Origin: Bacteriovoracaceae bacterium
GTDB taxonomy: Bacteria > Bdellovibrionota > Bacteriovoracia > Bacteriovoracales > Bacteriovoracaceae
Assembly: GCA_018675575.1 (NCBI GenBank)
Contig: JABGXW010000144.1
Location: 1-64,000, forward strand
DNA length: 64,000 nt
Direction of reading: 5' to 3'
Shown: positions 8,455 through 15,051 of the stretch, piece by piece
How the letters are laid out: every line of letters begins with the position of its first letter
Numbering within the stretch: position 1 is the stretch's first letter
The notes under the pieces: model-generated
Seen by the model: the letters and a program-made list of their open reading frames with translations, nothing else
What the model was told of the DNA's origin: nothing
Databases searched by the model: none
Made by a program: the position numbers and the translations under genes

Positions 8455-8998
8455 ATGAAAAATATTCAACTCGCTCTACCTTTAATAATCTTAATCATTA
8501 TTCAGTGGAGTGCATTAGATACATTTGCCTACAATACTTTTATTGATTGAGACCTGTTAAGGGCATTAGATTTTAAAATTGATGATTTATTCTATGGTGC
8601 TGGCCACAATTATCTTAACAAGCGATGGTGCTTTTTATACGTCGTACCATTCCTGGAACCCTATACTTGCTTTCATCATGGGGTTCGCTGCCTATGGCTT
8701 TTATTTTCTCTCAACACAGCAGCAAGATAAATTACTTATTTTTAGTGGATTGGCGGCAGGACTAGCCTGTCATGGACCTATTTCTTTTATACTACTTTTT
8801 TTACAGTTATTTCTCCTCTTTGCTATTAAGTATAAAAAATTTCCATTGAAGTTAGTATTCGGTTTCTCTATTGCATACCTCCCCTATGTTATTTACGAAT
8901 TATTCACAGGGCTTAGTAATTCCAGATATATATTCGGACTTCTTATCGAGGCTTTAACGAATACTGGTCATTTTGTAAAAATTAGTAAAAGTTATTGA
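8455..8998 (+). pseudogene. Broken polytopic membrane glycosyltransferase (GT39/ArnT-like)
   Basis: Two pieces in different frames. The first starts at 8455 with MKNIQLALPLIILIIIQWSA and runs to a TGA at 8548; the text just after the stop, DLLRALDF, continues the family's first periplasmic loop. The second frame, 8579-8998, gives membrane helices (NPILAFIMGFAAYGFYFL, LAAGLACHGPISFILLFL) typical of dolichyl-phosphate-mannose-type glycosyltransferases, then ends early at 139 residues instead of about 500. The loop between the first helices is shortened. This is a decayed gene with a frameshift, an internal deletion and a lost C-terminus. It abuts the truncated frame at 8423, suggesting one deletion hit both. 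Confidence 0.55.
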
Positions 8999-9059
8999 AT
9001 TGAAGATATCCAAAGAATAATGTAAAAAAAGAGATTTCTAATTAAAGACGTTCCGGTTT

Positions 9060-9084
9060 GATGTCTTTCCTATCTGTTCCACAT
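9060..9084 (+). terminator. Weak hairpin after the broken glycosyltransferase
   Basis: AAAGAC and GTCTTT form a short stem near 9043-9066, followed by a pyrimidine-rich stretch. It is a possible terminator for the plus strand; the stem is only six pairs and there is no strong T run. Confidence 0.25.
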
Positions 9085-9114
9085 ATAAAAACGACCTCTT
9101 TTTAGATTCAAGAA

Positions 9115-9597
9115 TTATTTATTCTCAAGCTCTTTCACTTTCTTAAGCTCAATAACGGCTTGCAAGTCTTTAGGACGTTTCATAGCAGTTTTAACCTTAA
9201 TCAAATCATCAATAGAGATCACCTTACAAGTAAATCCATAAAGAGGAATATCAATTGCATTATACTTTACCGCTTCAAAATCTCCTACAGGTTGAGTTGC
9301 AGACAGAATATCCAAAATTCCCAAATCAGTTTCAAGGTATACATTATTCAAACCATCCAAATTTTTAGGATGTTCTAAAAATGAAAGATTAGCTTTACGA
9401 TTCATTCTATGAATCGGATTTAAGTCTTTTAAAACCGCCCGTAGTTTTTGAATATTATCTACTGACATTGTTGAGCAGATATCGAGATCTTGCGTAACAA
9501 GTGTAGAGCCATGTACAACAGCAGCGAAACCACCGATTAAAACAAAATCAATATCATTTTCTAAAAGTAATTTAAGAAGCTTGCTTAGATCTTGCAC
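9115..9597 (-). CDS. Nucleotidyltransferase-fold protein (MNT-like, possible toxin)
   Basis: 160 residues with a minimal nucleotidyltransferase fold. VLIGGFAAVVHGS near 19-31 is the helix of the GS motif and TQDLDICS near 34-41 supplies the two Asp ligands (D-x-D). A third acidic position probably lies in the ETDLGILDIL strand. The start is GTG at 9597, inside the end of the upstream 64-codon gene. Such proteins paired with a small overlapping upstream gene commonly form toxin-antitoxin modules that transfer nucleotides to tRNA or protein; that reading is inference. Base composition resembles its neighbours. Confidence 0.7.
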   Translation of the reverse strand: MQDLSKLLKLLLENDIDFVLIGGFAAVVHGSTLVTQDLDICSTMSVDNIQKLRAVLKDLNPIHRMNRKANLSFLEHPKNLDGLNNVYLETDLGILDILSATQPVGDFEAVKYNAIDIPLYGFTCKVISIDDLIKVKTAMKRPKDLQAVIELKKVKELENK

Positions 9598-9766
9598 GTT
9601 GTTCTTGGCCAGCTTTAGATAATTCTCCTACTAACTTTCTCGCATTTTCATGAGATTCAATTCTCATTTCAAAGCTAAGTTTGAGCTTCTCATTTAAAGC
9701 TGAAATTAATAATTTTTCAGAGTCAGACTCATTAATAGAATTATCTCGGATTTTTGATTTATTCAT
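9572..9766 (-). CDS. Small partner of nucleotidyltransferase (possible antitoxin)
   Basis: 64-residue, charged, largely helical protein of unknown family (ESDSEKLLISALNEKLKLSF in the middle). It precedes the nucleotidyltransferase gene and overlaps it by 26 bases, the arrangement expected when a small antitoxin or regulatory protein is made first. No DNA-binding helix-turn-helix is obvious. A GTAGAAG ribosome site precedes the ATG. Confidence 0.55.
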   Translation of the reverse strand: MNKSKIRDNSINESDSEKLLISALNEKLKLSFEMRIESHENARKLVGELSKAGQEQRARSKQAS

Positions 9767-9868
9767 ACTTCTACAGCTTACTTCAAATCCTATAAGTTGA
9801 ACAGCGAGTTAACCATAATTAAGTGATTGAAAGTACATACAAGCAAATTCCAAAGTAGTCTAATCGCT

Positions 9869-9940
9869 CACCCCATTTATTTTCTTAGACAACCACCGAC
9901 CGTAGCGTGGTAAAAATTCCGAAATCATAGAATCACGGAC
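9869..9940 (-). repeat. Interspersed repeat family A, copy 2
   Basis: Seventy-two bases from CACCCCATTTATTTTCTTAG to ATCATAGAATCACGGAC, differing from copy 1 at only a few sites. It lies just 3' of the AspRS gene in the same relative orientation as the other copies. On the minus strand it reads VRDSMISEFLPRYGRWLSKK then NGVSD and a stop. Its inner edge forms half of the hairpin at 9936-9960. Confidence 0.75.
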
Positions 9941-9960
9941 CTTCTCAAAAAGAAAGTCCG
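9936..9960 (-). terminator. Hairpin after AspRS gene
   Basis: CGGACCTTCT at 9936-9945 pairs with AGAAAGTCCG at 9951-9960, a ten-base stem with one G-T pair and a five-base loop, seven bases past the AspRS stop. There is no T run on the minus strand, so termination may be weak; one arm is the end of repeat A. Confidence 0.45.
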
Positions 9961-9966
9961 ATAATG

Positions 9967-11289
9967 CTAAGGCGTCAATCTATGGATATCTCTAGGAAAC
10001 ATTGTTGCGAGTTTCACACTGTCCAAACCAATTACTTTTTGAGTTAACCTTTCAAGACCCATTCCAAATCCACCATGTGGTAAAAGGCCATACTTATGGG
10101 CAACTGAAAAGAACTCAAAATCTTCAGGCTTCATCCCTCTAGAGTGCATCTTCTCTACAAGTTCTTGATACTCATTAATTCTTTGTCCCCCTGTCGTTAT
10201 TTCAATGCCTTTATAAAGAAGGTCGAAACTTAATGTTTCAACTGGATTTACTGGGTCATCTTTTGCATAAAATGGCCTTTTTTCCGATGGATAATGTGTC
10301 ACAAATACGAAGTCAGAACCTGTTTTATTTTTTATGTATTCACAAATCTTACTCTCTTCAACAGGAGAAAGGTCAGATTTATCAATATCCTGTAGTTTGA
10401 ATTTAGATTTCAGGATTTCTTTAACTTCATTAAACTTAAGGACAGGAATCTCTCCAACTTCAGAAATCTTAATGTCTAGTAGCTCTAACTCATATTGATA
10501 GTTTTTAATCAAATTTTTAAATGCAGACTGAATCGCACCAAGTTCAAATTCCATAATTTCATAAAAGCTTTCAATGTTTCCAATCTCAATATCAACAGAA
10601 GTATATTCATTAATATGTCTATTTGTATTATGTTTCTCGGCCCTAAATACAGGGGCAATTTCAAATACCTTTTGAAATACACCAGTGCAAAATTCTTTAT
10701 AAAACTGTGGGCTTTGAGTTAAGTAAGCTCTTTCTCCAAAATATTCAATTTCAAATATGTTGGCCCCACCTTCAGCTCCCTCTTTTACAATTTTAGGCGT
10801 TCGGATTTCAGTACAACTTTCACTCATAAAGTAGTTTCTTAATCCTTGAACAAGCCCCTCTTGAATTTTAAAGATGGCCCTTTCCATTGGAAATCTCATT
10901 GAGATCATTCGAAGGTCAAATTTAACGTCATTATTAATATTGAGATTCTTTTTTGTAATATCAAAGGGCATCGTTGATTCAGGTGAAGACAAGATCACAA
11001 TCTCTTTTACTTCAACTTCAATATTCCGAGGGAAAATGAATTTATCTTTAATCTTGGCCTCTTTTACCAAACCATTGATCTTTACAGCACAACCTTCTTT
11101 AACTCCAACCTCACTTTCGCCCAACACGCATTGAAGAATTCCATTGGTTGTAAAAACATGCACAAAACTAAAATTTCCTAAATCTTTAATTCGATAGACA
11201 ACACCTTTGAAATCAACATCTTTACCAACGAATTTGCTCGGTTCATTGATAAAAGATTCTAATTTTTTACTTACAGTAATTTTTCTCAT
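9967..11289 (-). CDS. aspS: Aspartyl-tRNA synthetase, archaeal/eukaryal type
   Basis: Class II synthetase that charges tRNA with aspartate. At 440 residues it matches the archaeal AspRS and lacks the large GAD insertion of the roughly 590-residue bacterial enzyme. An OB-fold anticodon domain fills about 15-100 (VDFKGVVYRIKDLGNFSFVH). Motif 2 is FEIAPVFRAEKHNTNRH with the EYTSVDIE strand; motif 3 is HGGFGMGLERL near the C-terminus. In bacteria this form is often non-discriminating and supplies Asp-tRNA(Asn) for an amidotransferase; specificity here is not decided. A GAGGAG ribosome site precedes the ATG. The gene begins only about 20 bases after a strong hairpin-plus-T-run in its leader. Confidence 0.93.
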   Translation of the reverse strand: MRKITVSKKLESFINEPSKFVGKDVDFKGVVYRIKDLGNFSFVHVFTTNGILQCVLGESEVGVKEGCAVKINGLVKEAKIKDKFIFPRNIEVEVKEIVILSSPESTMPFDITKKNLNINNDVKFDLRMISMRFPMERAIFKIQEGLVQGLRNYFMSESCTEIRTPKIVKEGAEGGANIFEIEYFGERAYLTQSPQFYKEFCTGVFQKVFEIAPVFRAEKHNTNRHINEYTSVDIEIGNIESFYEIMEFELGAIQSAFKNLIKNYQYELELLDIKISEVGEIPVLKFNEVKEILKSKFKLQDIDKSDLSPVEESKICEYIKNKTGSDFVFVTHYPSEKRPFYAKDDPVNPVETLSFDLLYKGIEITTGGQRINEYQELVEKMHSRGMKPEDFEFFSVAHKYGLLPHGGFGMGLERLTQKVIGLDSVKLATMFPRDIHRLTP

Positions 11290-11308
11290 GTCTATCTCCT
11301 CATTTTTG

Positions 11309-11338
11309 ACAAAAAAAAAGCCTCACTTATGTGAGGCT
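11309..11338 (-). terminator. Strong intrinsic terminator in front of aspS
   Basis: On the minus strand AGCCTCAC-ATAA-GTGAGGCT is a perfect eight-base stem with a four-base loop, followed by nine T. It ends about 20 bases before the aspS ATG. It either terminates the upstream 41-codon frame, with aspS read from readthrough or a very short promoter region, or acts as an attenuator. Confidence 0.8.
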
Positions 11339-11363
11339 TATCTTTGAACTTCAATTTTTGTGA

Positions 11364-11489
11364 TTATCTAGTCCAAACACTTCCTCTTGAATAAACCAAG
11401 CTATCATCATCATTTCTATCGATGAATGGAGCTAGTGAGTGAATTTGTGTTTGATAATTAATCATTTCCATATTCCCAATATGCGTCAT
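11364..11489 (-). CDS. Small ORF of 41 codons before the aspS terminator
   Basis: Between the GNAT gene and the terminator lies a minus-strand frame beginning MTHIGNMEMINYQTQ and ending RGSVWTR. The frame is open 14 codons further upstream without a start codon, and no good ribosome site precedes the ATG. It could be a small gene, or the C-terminal scrap of a larger lost gene. The family is not recognised. Its stop lies 26 bases before the terminator stem, so the terminator plausibly belongs to it. Confidence 0.35.
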   Translation of the reverse strand: MTHIGNMEMINYQTQIHSLAPFIDRNDDDSLVYSRGSVWTR

Positions 11490-11568
11490 ATCGGAATTTC
11501 TGTCAAATAGTTTATCCTCCCATATAATTTCCTACCTTTCATAAAGGTGGCTTGTCCCCAGAGAGGAA

Positions 11569-12507
11569 TCAACTCCCATTTAATTTAACGAAACACTCAT
11601 ATCGAATAGGTCTTCTTCCATTTGAAAATGCTGTTTTGTAAGAAGGCAAATTTGAGAAATCAATTGTTCCCCAAATAAATTCATGTCCCTCAGTAAACTT
11701 TTCAACGAACTTACGTTGAATTGCCTTGGCCAACCTCTTCCCTTTCCATTTTCTCTTAATATAAATTTCAAGGAAATAAATACCATCATGACCAAGCAAC
11801 TCACTCTGTTCTGCGGCAATAAGCCCAATCTTCTCTCCATCAATATTAACAAATTTAAGTAAACCTTGTTCTAATGATTCCCTCATTGAGTCAGCACTAT
11901 TAACAGTCACTTTCTTTTCCAACTCAGGAAAATCTGCATGAAACTCATCATAACCTCTTTTGTACCAATCATAATAAGAGTCACTTGAAATATCTTCAAA
12001 CTCCAATCCACTCTCATCAAACCAAGGTCTTAACTCCTTAAATTTTTGAGACGTTGAAACCATATAGGTAGAACCAAGAAAATCTGCATCTACTTCATCC
12101 TTTGTCCAAAAGTTAAGATACAACGGATTAAAGACTCCAAGTTCAGATTTTATACTCTTGTATACTTCCAAAGCCTCACTCTTTGAATCAATTGAAAAGT
12201 TAGGCGTTAGCTGAACAAATGGAATCTCCTTGTTTCCTCCCATGTGACGAATGCCATATAAGATTTTCCGGTCCTCATCCAAGCATAGAAGCCTTTCAGA
12301 ATAATCGTCTAAGTTAGCCCCTTCAATTTTAAAATGTTCTAACCTTGTTTTCTTCGTATCCTCTGAGTTCAAATCATCAAACTCAGAAATTACATCATCT
12401 CTCAGCTCATCAAGAGCTGTTTCTTTACTAATAACTAAATCAGTAAGATTAAAAGTATTCAGTACGGCCATCGCAAGCGACTGCACATCATCTTTATTCA
12501 ATTTCAT
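11569..12507 (-). CDS. GNAT-family N-acetyltransferase with long N-terminal region
   Basis: 312-residue protein. The last 120 residues form a GNAT domain: GEKIGLIAAEQ strand, GIYFLEIYIKRKWKGKRLAK with the acetyl-CoA loop (R/K-x-x-G-x-R), then GTIDFSNLPSYKTAFSNGRR, the family's NxxS/A..Y motif. Residues 1-180 are acidic and not recognised; they contain two possible substrate-binding strands (YMVSTSQKFKELRPW). The acceptor is unknown. The gene starts after an AAAAAGGG ribosome site and is preceded by a 17-codon leader frame with a very strong ribosome site. Confidence 0.75.
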   Translation of the reverse strand: MKLNKDDVQSLAMAVLNTFNLTDLVISKETALDELRDDVISEFDDLNSEDTKKTRLEHFKIEGANLDDYSERLLCLDEDRKILYGIRHMGGNKEIPFVQLTPNFSIDSKSEALEVYKSIKSELGVFNPLYLNFWTKDEVDADFLGSTYMVSTSQKFKELRPWFDESGLEFEDISSDSYYDWYKRGYDEFHADFPELEKKVTVNSADSMRESLEQGLLKFVNIDGEKIGLIAAEQSELLGHDGIYFLEIYIKRKWKGKRLAKAIQRKFVEKFTEGHEFIWGTIDFSNLPSYKTAFSNGRRPIRYECFVKLNGS

Positions 12508-12568
12508 AAAATACCCTTTTTAAAGTTCGTTAAATAATTTAATAAAAGGGCAAAAATGGTTTCTGTTA

Positions 12569-12622
12569 TTAGTTCGAAAGAACCAAGAATGCCCAGTTTG
12601 AAATAATCATTTTAGTTTTCAT
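12569..12622 (-). CDS. Leader peptide of 17 codons with strong Shine-Dalgarno
   Basis: A minus-strand frame MKTKMIISNWAFLVLSN begins 5 bases after AAGGAGG, the best ribosome site in this part of the window, and ends in two tandem stops. About 60 bases later the GNAT gene at 12507 starts. Between them, GGGCA near the peptide's Trp codon can pair with TGCCC before a TTTT run, a terminator-like arrangement. It could be a leader peptide for attenuation or a small hydrophobic protein; expression is not proven. Confidence 0.45.
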   Translation of the reverse strand: MKTKMIISNWAFLVLSN

Positions 12623-12705
12623 AATAGCCTCCTTGGTAGTTGATTTTGACTAGATATTTAACTTAAACTACCCGGCATACATCGTCAATGCTGTCGGCCT
12701 ATTCC

Positions 12706-12927
12706 CTACTTCCTTCTCTCTATTTTAAATAGTTTTAGGTATTTCAAAATTGTTGAATGAGAACATCCAAGCTCCTTACCAATCTCCACAGAGGACTTTT
12801 CTTCAATCACATATTTTCGGTACAGGTAATCTTTGTTTTTAAAATCTGGAAAAAGCACAATATCCTTACTGAGTTCATAATAACAAAGAGCTTCAGCGGT
12901 TCGTCCCCAAGCAGGGTCTATACCCCA
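12706..12927 (-). CDS. Small helix-turn-helix protein beginning inside repeat A
   Basis: A 73-codon minus-strand frame whose ATG at 12927 lies in the outer edge of repeat A copy 3; an in-frame ATG at 12954 would start it deeper in the repeat. The C-terminal half, YLYRKYVIEEKSSVEIGKEL then GCSHSTILKYLKLF, is a clear helix-turn-helix of the type found at the ends of HNH/homing endonucleases and recombinase-like proteins. The front half (TAEALCYYELSKDIVLFPDF) is not recognised. No strong ribosome site is visible. It may be the surviving DNA-binding tail of a mobile-element protein rather than a whole gene. Lies between the sigma fusion gene and the leader peptide. Confidence 0.5.
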   Translation of the reverse strand, partial: WGIDPAWGRTAEALCYYELSKDIVLFPDFKNKDYLYRKYVIEEKSSVEIGKELGCSHSTILKYLKLFKIERRK

Positions 12928-12991
12928 TTCTATTTCTTAGAAACTCAACGACCATTTTGTAGTAATAATTCCGAAATCATAGAATCACGGA
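12921..12991 (-). repeat. Interspersed repeat family A, copy 3 (diverged)
   Basis: Seventy-one bases sharing ACCCCATT, TTTCTTAG and the end CGAAATCATAGAATCACGGA with copies 1 and 2, but diverged in the middle (about 15 differences). It is again immediately 3' of a minus-strand gene, here the sigma/ATPase fusion. Unlike the other copies, its frame stays open across the outer edge into the 73-codon helix-turn-helix gene. Confidence 0.65.
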
Positions 12992-13049
12992 CACTGAAAA
13001 AGCAGGATCGAAAAAAATCTTTTCAACCCCGCCAAGAGGTATTTTTTAT

Positions 13050-14711
13050 TTATATTGAGCCTTTCCAAGTAAGATCATCCAAGTCAGAATCATCAAATTC
13101 GCCATTTAATATACGACTTGCTCCATCAATTGTTTCTTCTAAGGAAACTGTTACTCCCTTCATCCCTGAAAATTCCTCTGCAACATAAAAAGGTTGTGTT
13201 AAAAATTTTTCTAATCGCATTCCTCTTTTAACAGTTAGAAGATCCTCTTCATTTAAATTCAGAACTTTTTTGTTGGTGAAGTTTTCATGCTGTTCTACTG
13301 CTTTTTCTCTCGCCCCCATCGCAATATGCTCTAAAAATACAGGATCAATCATGAGATTATGATATTTCTTTAAAACTTCTTTTACCTTTACTGCTATCTC
13401 GTAGTGTTTCTCACCCACTATTTTTGGATTAAGAAAGGACGATTCTGAATATACTGGATCTATTGCTGGCCATAAATTCCGTATAGATTTTAATGGGCTA
13501 AAGAAAAGTCTTACATCTATATAGTCCGCTGCTTTTGCATATTCAGGGTCTCCTGCTTTCGGATGAACTATCCAAGCGGTTTGAATATTTTCGTTAATAT
13601 CAGTCGCAAAATAAGGCTCTGTTTCTAACATGTCTTGAGTACCTAGAGCATTCCAAATATCAACATAAAAGAATAGAGAAAGATTTCCCTTAAGTTCTCT
13701 TTTCCTTTTTAGTAATTCCATTACCAAGACAGCTCGGCCAACACCTTCTTTTCCAAAGATGCCAACACTTGAGTAAGTGGACATAGGACATAGTAAGTCG
13801 ATGGCCTTAATTCCTGTTTCAAGAAATTTTACTTCCCCACCATTTTTTATAAACTTAACAGCTTCTGAAATTCTTTCTTCTTTTAGTGACTTAATTGCCT
13901 TATCGTAATTACCGGAATTGTAAAGCTTGCCTTTATTATGAACCTCATCTTCTGTTGAAATACATCGAAATTTTCCATCTTTAAGCCTCTGTACTACGAT
14001 TAGGTCAGATGCTGGATTATCTCTTTCGGTTTTGCTTCCAAGTACATCGAAAACACTTGGTTGCTCGGATTTCTTCATCTTAGTTTCAACAACTGGCCCC
14101 TGAATATTGATAATTTCACCAATATTTTTTGCGAATTCTTCCGAAAGTCTCTGTTCTTTAAAAGTGTCATTTGCCATTTCTAATAACCTCCCTTTAAGCA
14201 TTGCTCTGGCCTCATATAAATAATTGTTAACCTTTGAAGGAGGAAGATCGAGAAATGTGGCCACATCTTTCTGTGATCTTTCTTCCAAGTAATAAAGAGT
14301 GATAACCGTTCTTAGATTTTCAGGTAAAGATTTAACCGCTTTTTGCAAATGGATACCCTCTTGATGTTTCTGAAAATCATGTTCTATGTTTTGACTACTT
14401 TCAGGATTTTCATCATGTTCTTCAAGCGGTAACCATTTTTCACTTTTAGATCTAAATACCCGATGGCATCTACGATTAACAATTCCCTTTAACCATCCAG
14501 GAAAAGCTTCTAATTTCTCAAGTTGGTTAATTTGGGAATGAGCAATAATAAAAGATTCTTGAACAACATCTTGAGCTTTATGAAAGTCACCTAGCTTTGA
14601 GAAAGCATAACCTAGTACAATGTTTTGGTATTTTTCTACTAGTAAGGTAAAAGCTTCGTTATCTCCAGCCTTCACAGCTTCAATTTGTTTTACTAATTCA
14701 ATTGAGTTCAA
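13050..14711 (-). CDS. ECF sigma factor fused to degenerate F1-ATPase beta-like domain
   Basis: 553-residue fusion. Residues 12-82 form sigma region 2 (FTLLVEKYQN, KAQDVVQESF, GWLKGIVNRRCHR) and 118-176 region 4 (SLPENLRTVITLYYL, LPPSKVNNYLYEARAMLKG). From about 198 the protein matches the F1 ATP synthase beta subunit in order: GEIINIQGPVVE, LETGIKAIDLLCPMS, then a P-loop position GKEGVGRA against the canonical GGAGVGKT. Further on come PAIDPVYSES, NPKIVGEKHYEIA, RLEKFLTQPFYVAEEFSG and GVTVSLEETIDG. The P-loop Lys and Thr are replaced by Arg and Ala, and the Walker B/catalytic stretch between P-loop and PAIDP is missing, so ATP hydrolysis is unlikely. TTG start at 14711 after GAGGA. No anti-sigma gene adjoins. 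Promoter targets unknown. Confidence 0.88.
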   Translation of the reverse strand: MNSIELVKQIEAVKAGDNEAFTLLVEKYQNIVLGYAFSKLGDFHKAQDVVQESFIIAHSQINQLEKLEAFPGWLKGIVNRRCHRVFRSKSEKWLPLEEHDENPESSQNIEHDFQKHQEGIHLQKAVKSLPENLRTVITLYYLEERSQKDVATFLDLPPSKVNNYLYEARAMLKGRLLEMANDTFKEQRLSEEFAKNIGEIINIQGPVVETKMKKSEQPSVFDVLGSKTERDNPASDLIVVQRLKDGKFRCISTEDEVHNKGKLYNSGNYDKAIKSLKEERISEAVKFIKNGGEVKFLETGIKAIDLLCPMSTYSSVGIFGKEGVGRAVLVMELLKRKRELKGNLSLFFYVDIWNALGTQDMLETEPYFATDINENIQTAWIVHPKAGDPEYAKAADYIDVRLFFSPLKSIRNLWPAIDPVYSESSFLNPKIVGEKHYEIAVKVKEVLKKYHNLMIDPVFLEHIAMGAREKAVEQHENFTNKKVLNLNEEDLLTVKRGMRLEKFLTQPFYVAEEFSGMKGVTVSLEETIDGASRILNGEFDDSDLDDLTWKGSI

Positions 14712-15051
14712 TTATTATCCTCATTTTTATTCCCTTCACTAACAAGTGCCAGTACGCGGGCATATGCTTTGGAAAAAATTAAAAATAGCTTGCTATTTCT
14801 TTTTATTTTCAATAGTTATAGTTTATATTTTTATCTTTGAACTCTACAACAATAGGCGTTAATTGAAAACAAAACTCTGCACGGCCGTGGTCGCGAAAAC
14901 TTTGGCGGAAGTACCTTTTTAGTATACGGTTGGCTAAGGCAAGATTAGGGACCCTTATTTTACTTAAACTTTAATCGTCTTCGGATGTTTGAGATTGAAG
15001 TTGCCTAGGTCTAACCCACTTGGGCTTTTTTGCTCTAAGGGTATTTTATTA
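14712..15051. other. Gene-poor gap with repeat B
   Basis: No complete gene. On the minus strand a start-less open frame of about 57 codons crosses repeat B and reads NRILKRYFRQSFRDHGRAEF, sharing QSFRDHGR with the first copy; it may be a gene scrap. A short CCCACTTGGG stem followed by CTTTTTT near 15018-15034 could terminate plus-strand transcription. Confidence 0.35.
14881..14905. repeat. Repeat family B, copy 2
   Basis: ACGGCCGTGGTCGCGAAA and the following bases match 3281-3305 with one mismatch in 25, in an AT-rich gap. Flanks are unrelated apart from a few bases. Confidence 0.55.

Noticed and set aside
8579-8998. Stand-alone 139-residue membrane protein
   Set aside because: Read instead as the shifted second piece of a broken glycosyltransferase that starts at 8455, because the text around the upstream stop continues the same family.
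11290-11568. T-box riboswitch before aspS
   Set aside because: A terminator is present, but no T-box sequence (TGGNACCGCG-like) or specifier loop was found, and the gap is better explained by a small frame ending at a terminator.
636-12991. Repeat A as integron attC sites
   Set aside because: Bases like ACCCAAC resemble one attC core in copy 1, but copy 2 lacks it, no paired GTTRRRY core is found, and no integrase is in the window.
12757-13188. Plus-strand frame of 143 codons
   Set aside because: It lies antisense to the end of the sigma fusion gene, repeat A and the HTH gene; composition and sequence look like a shadow.
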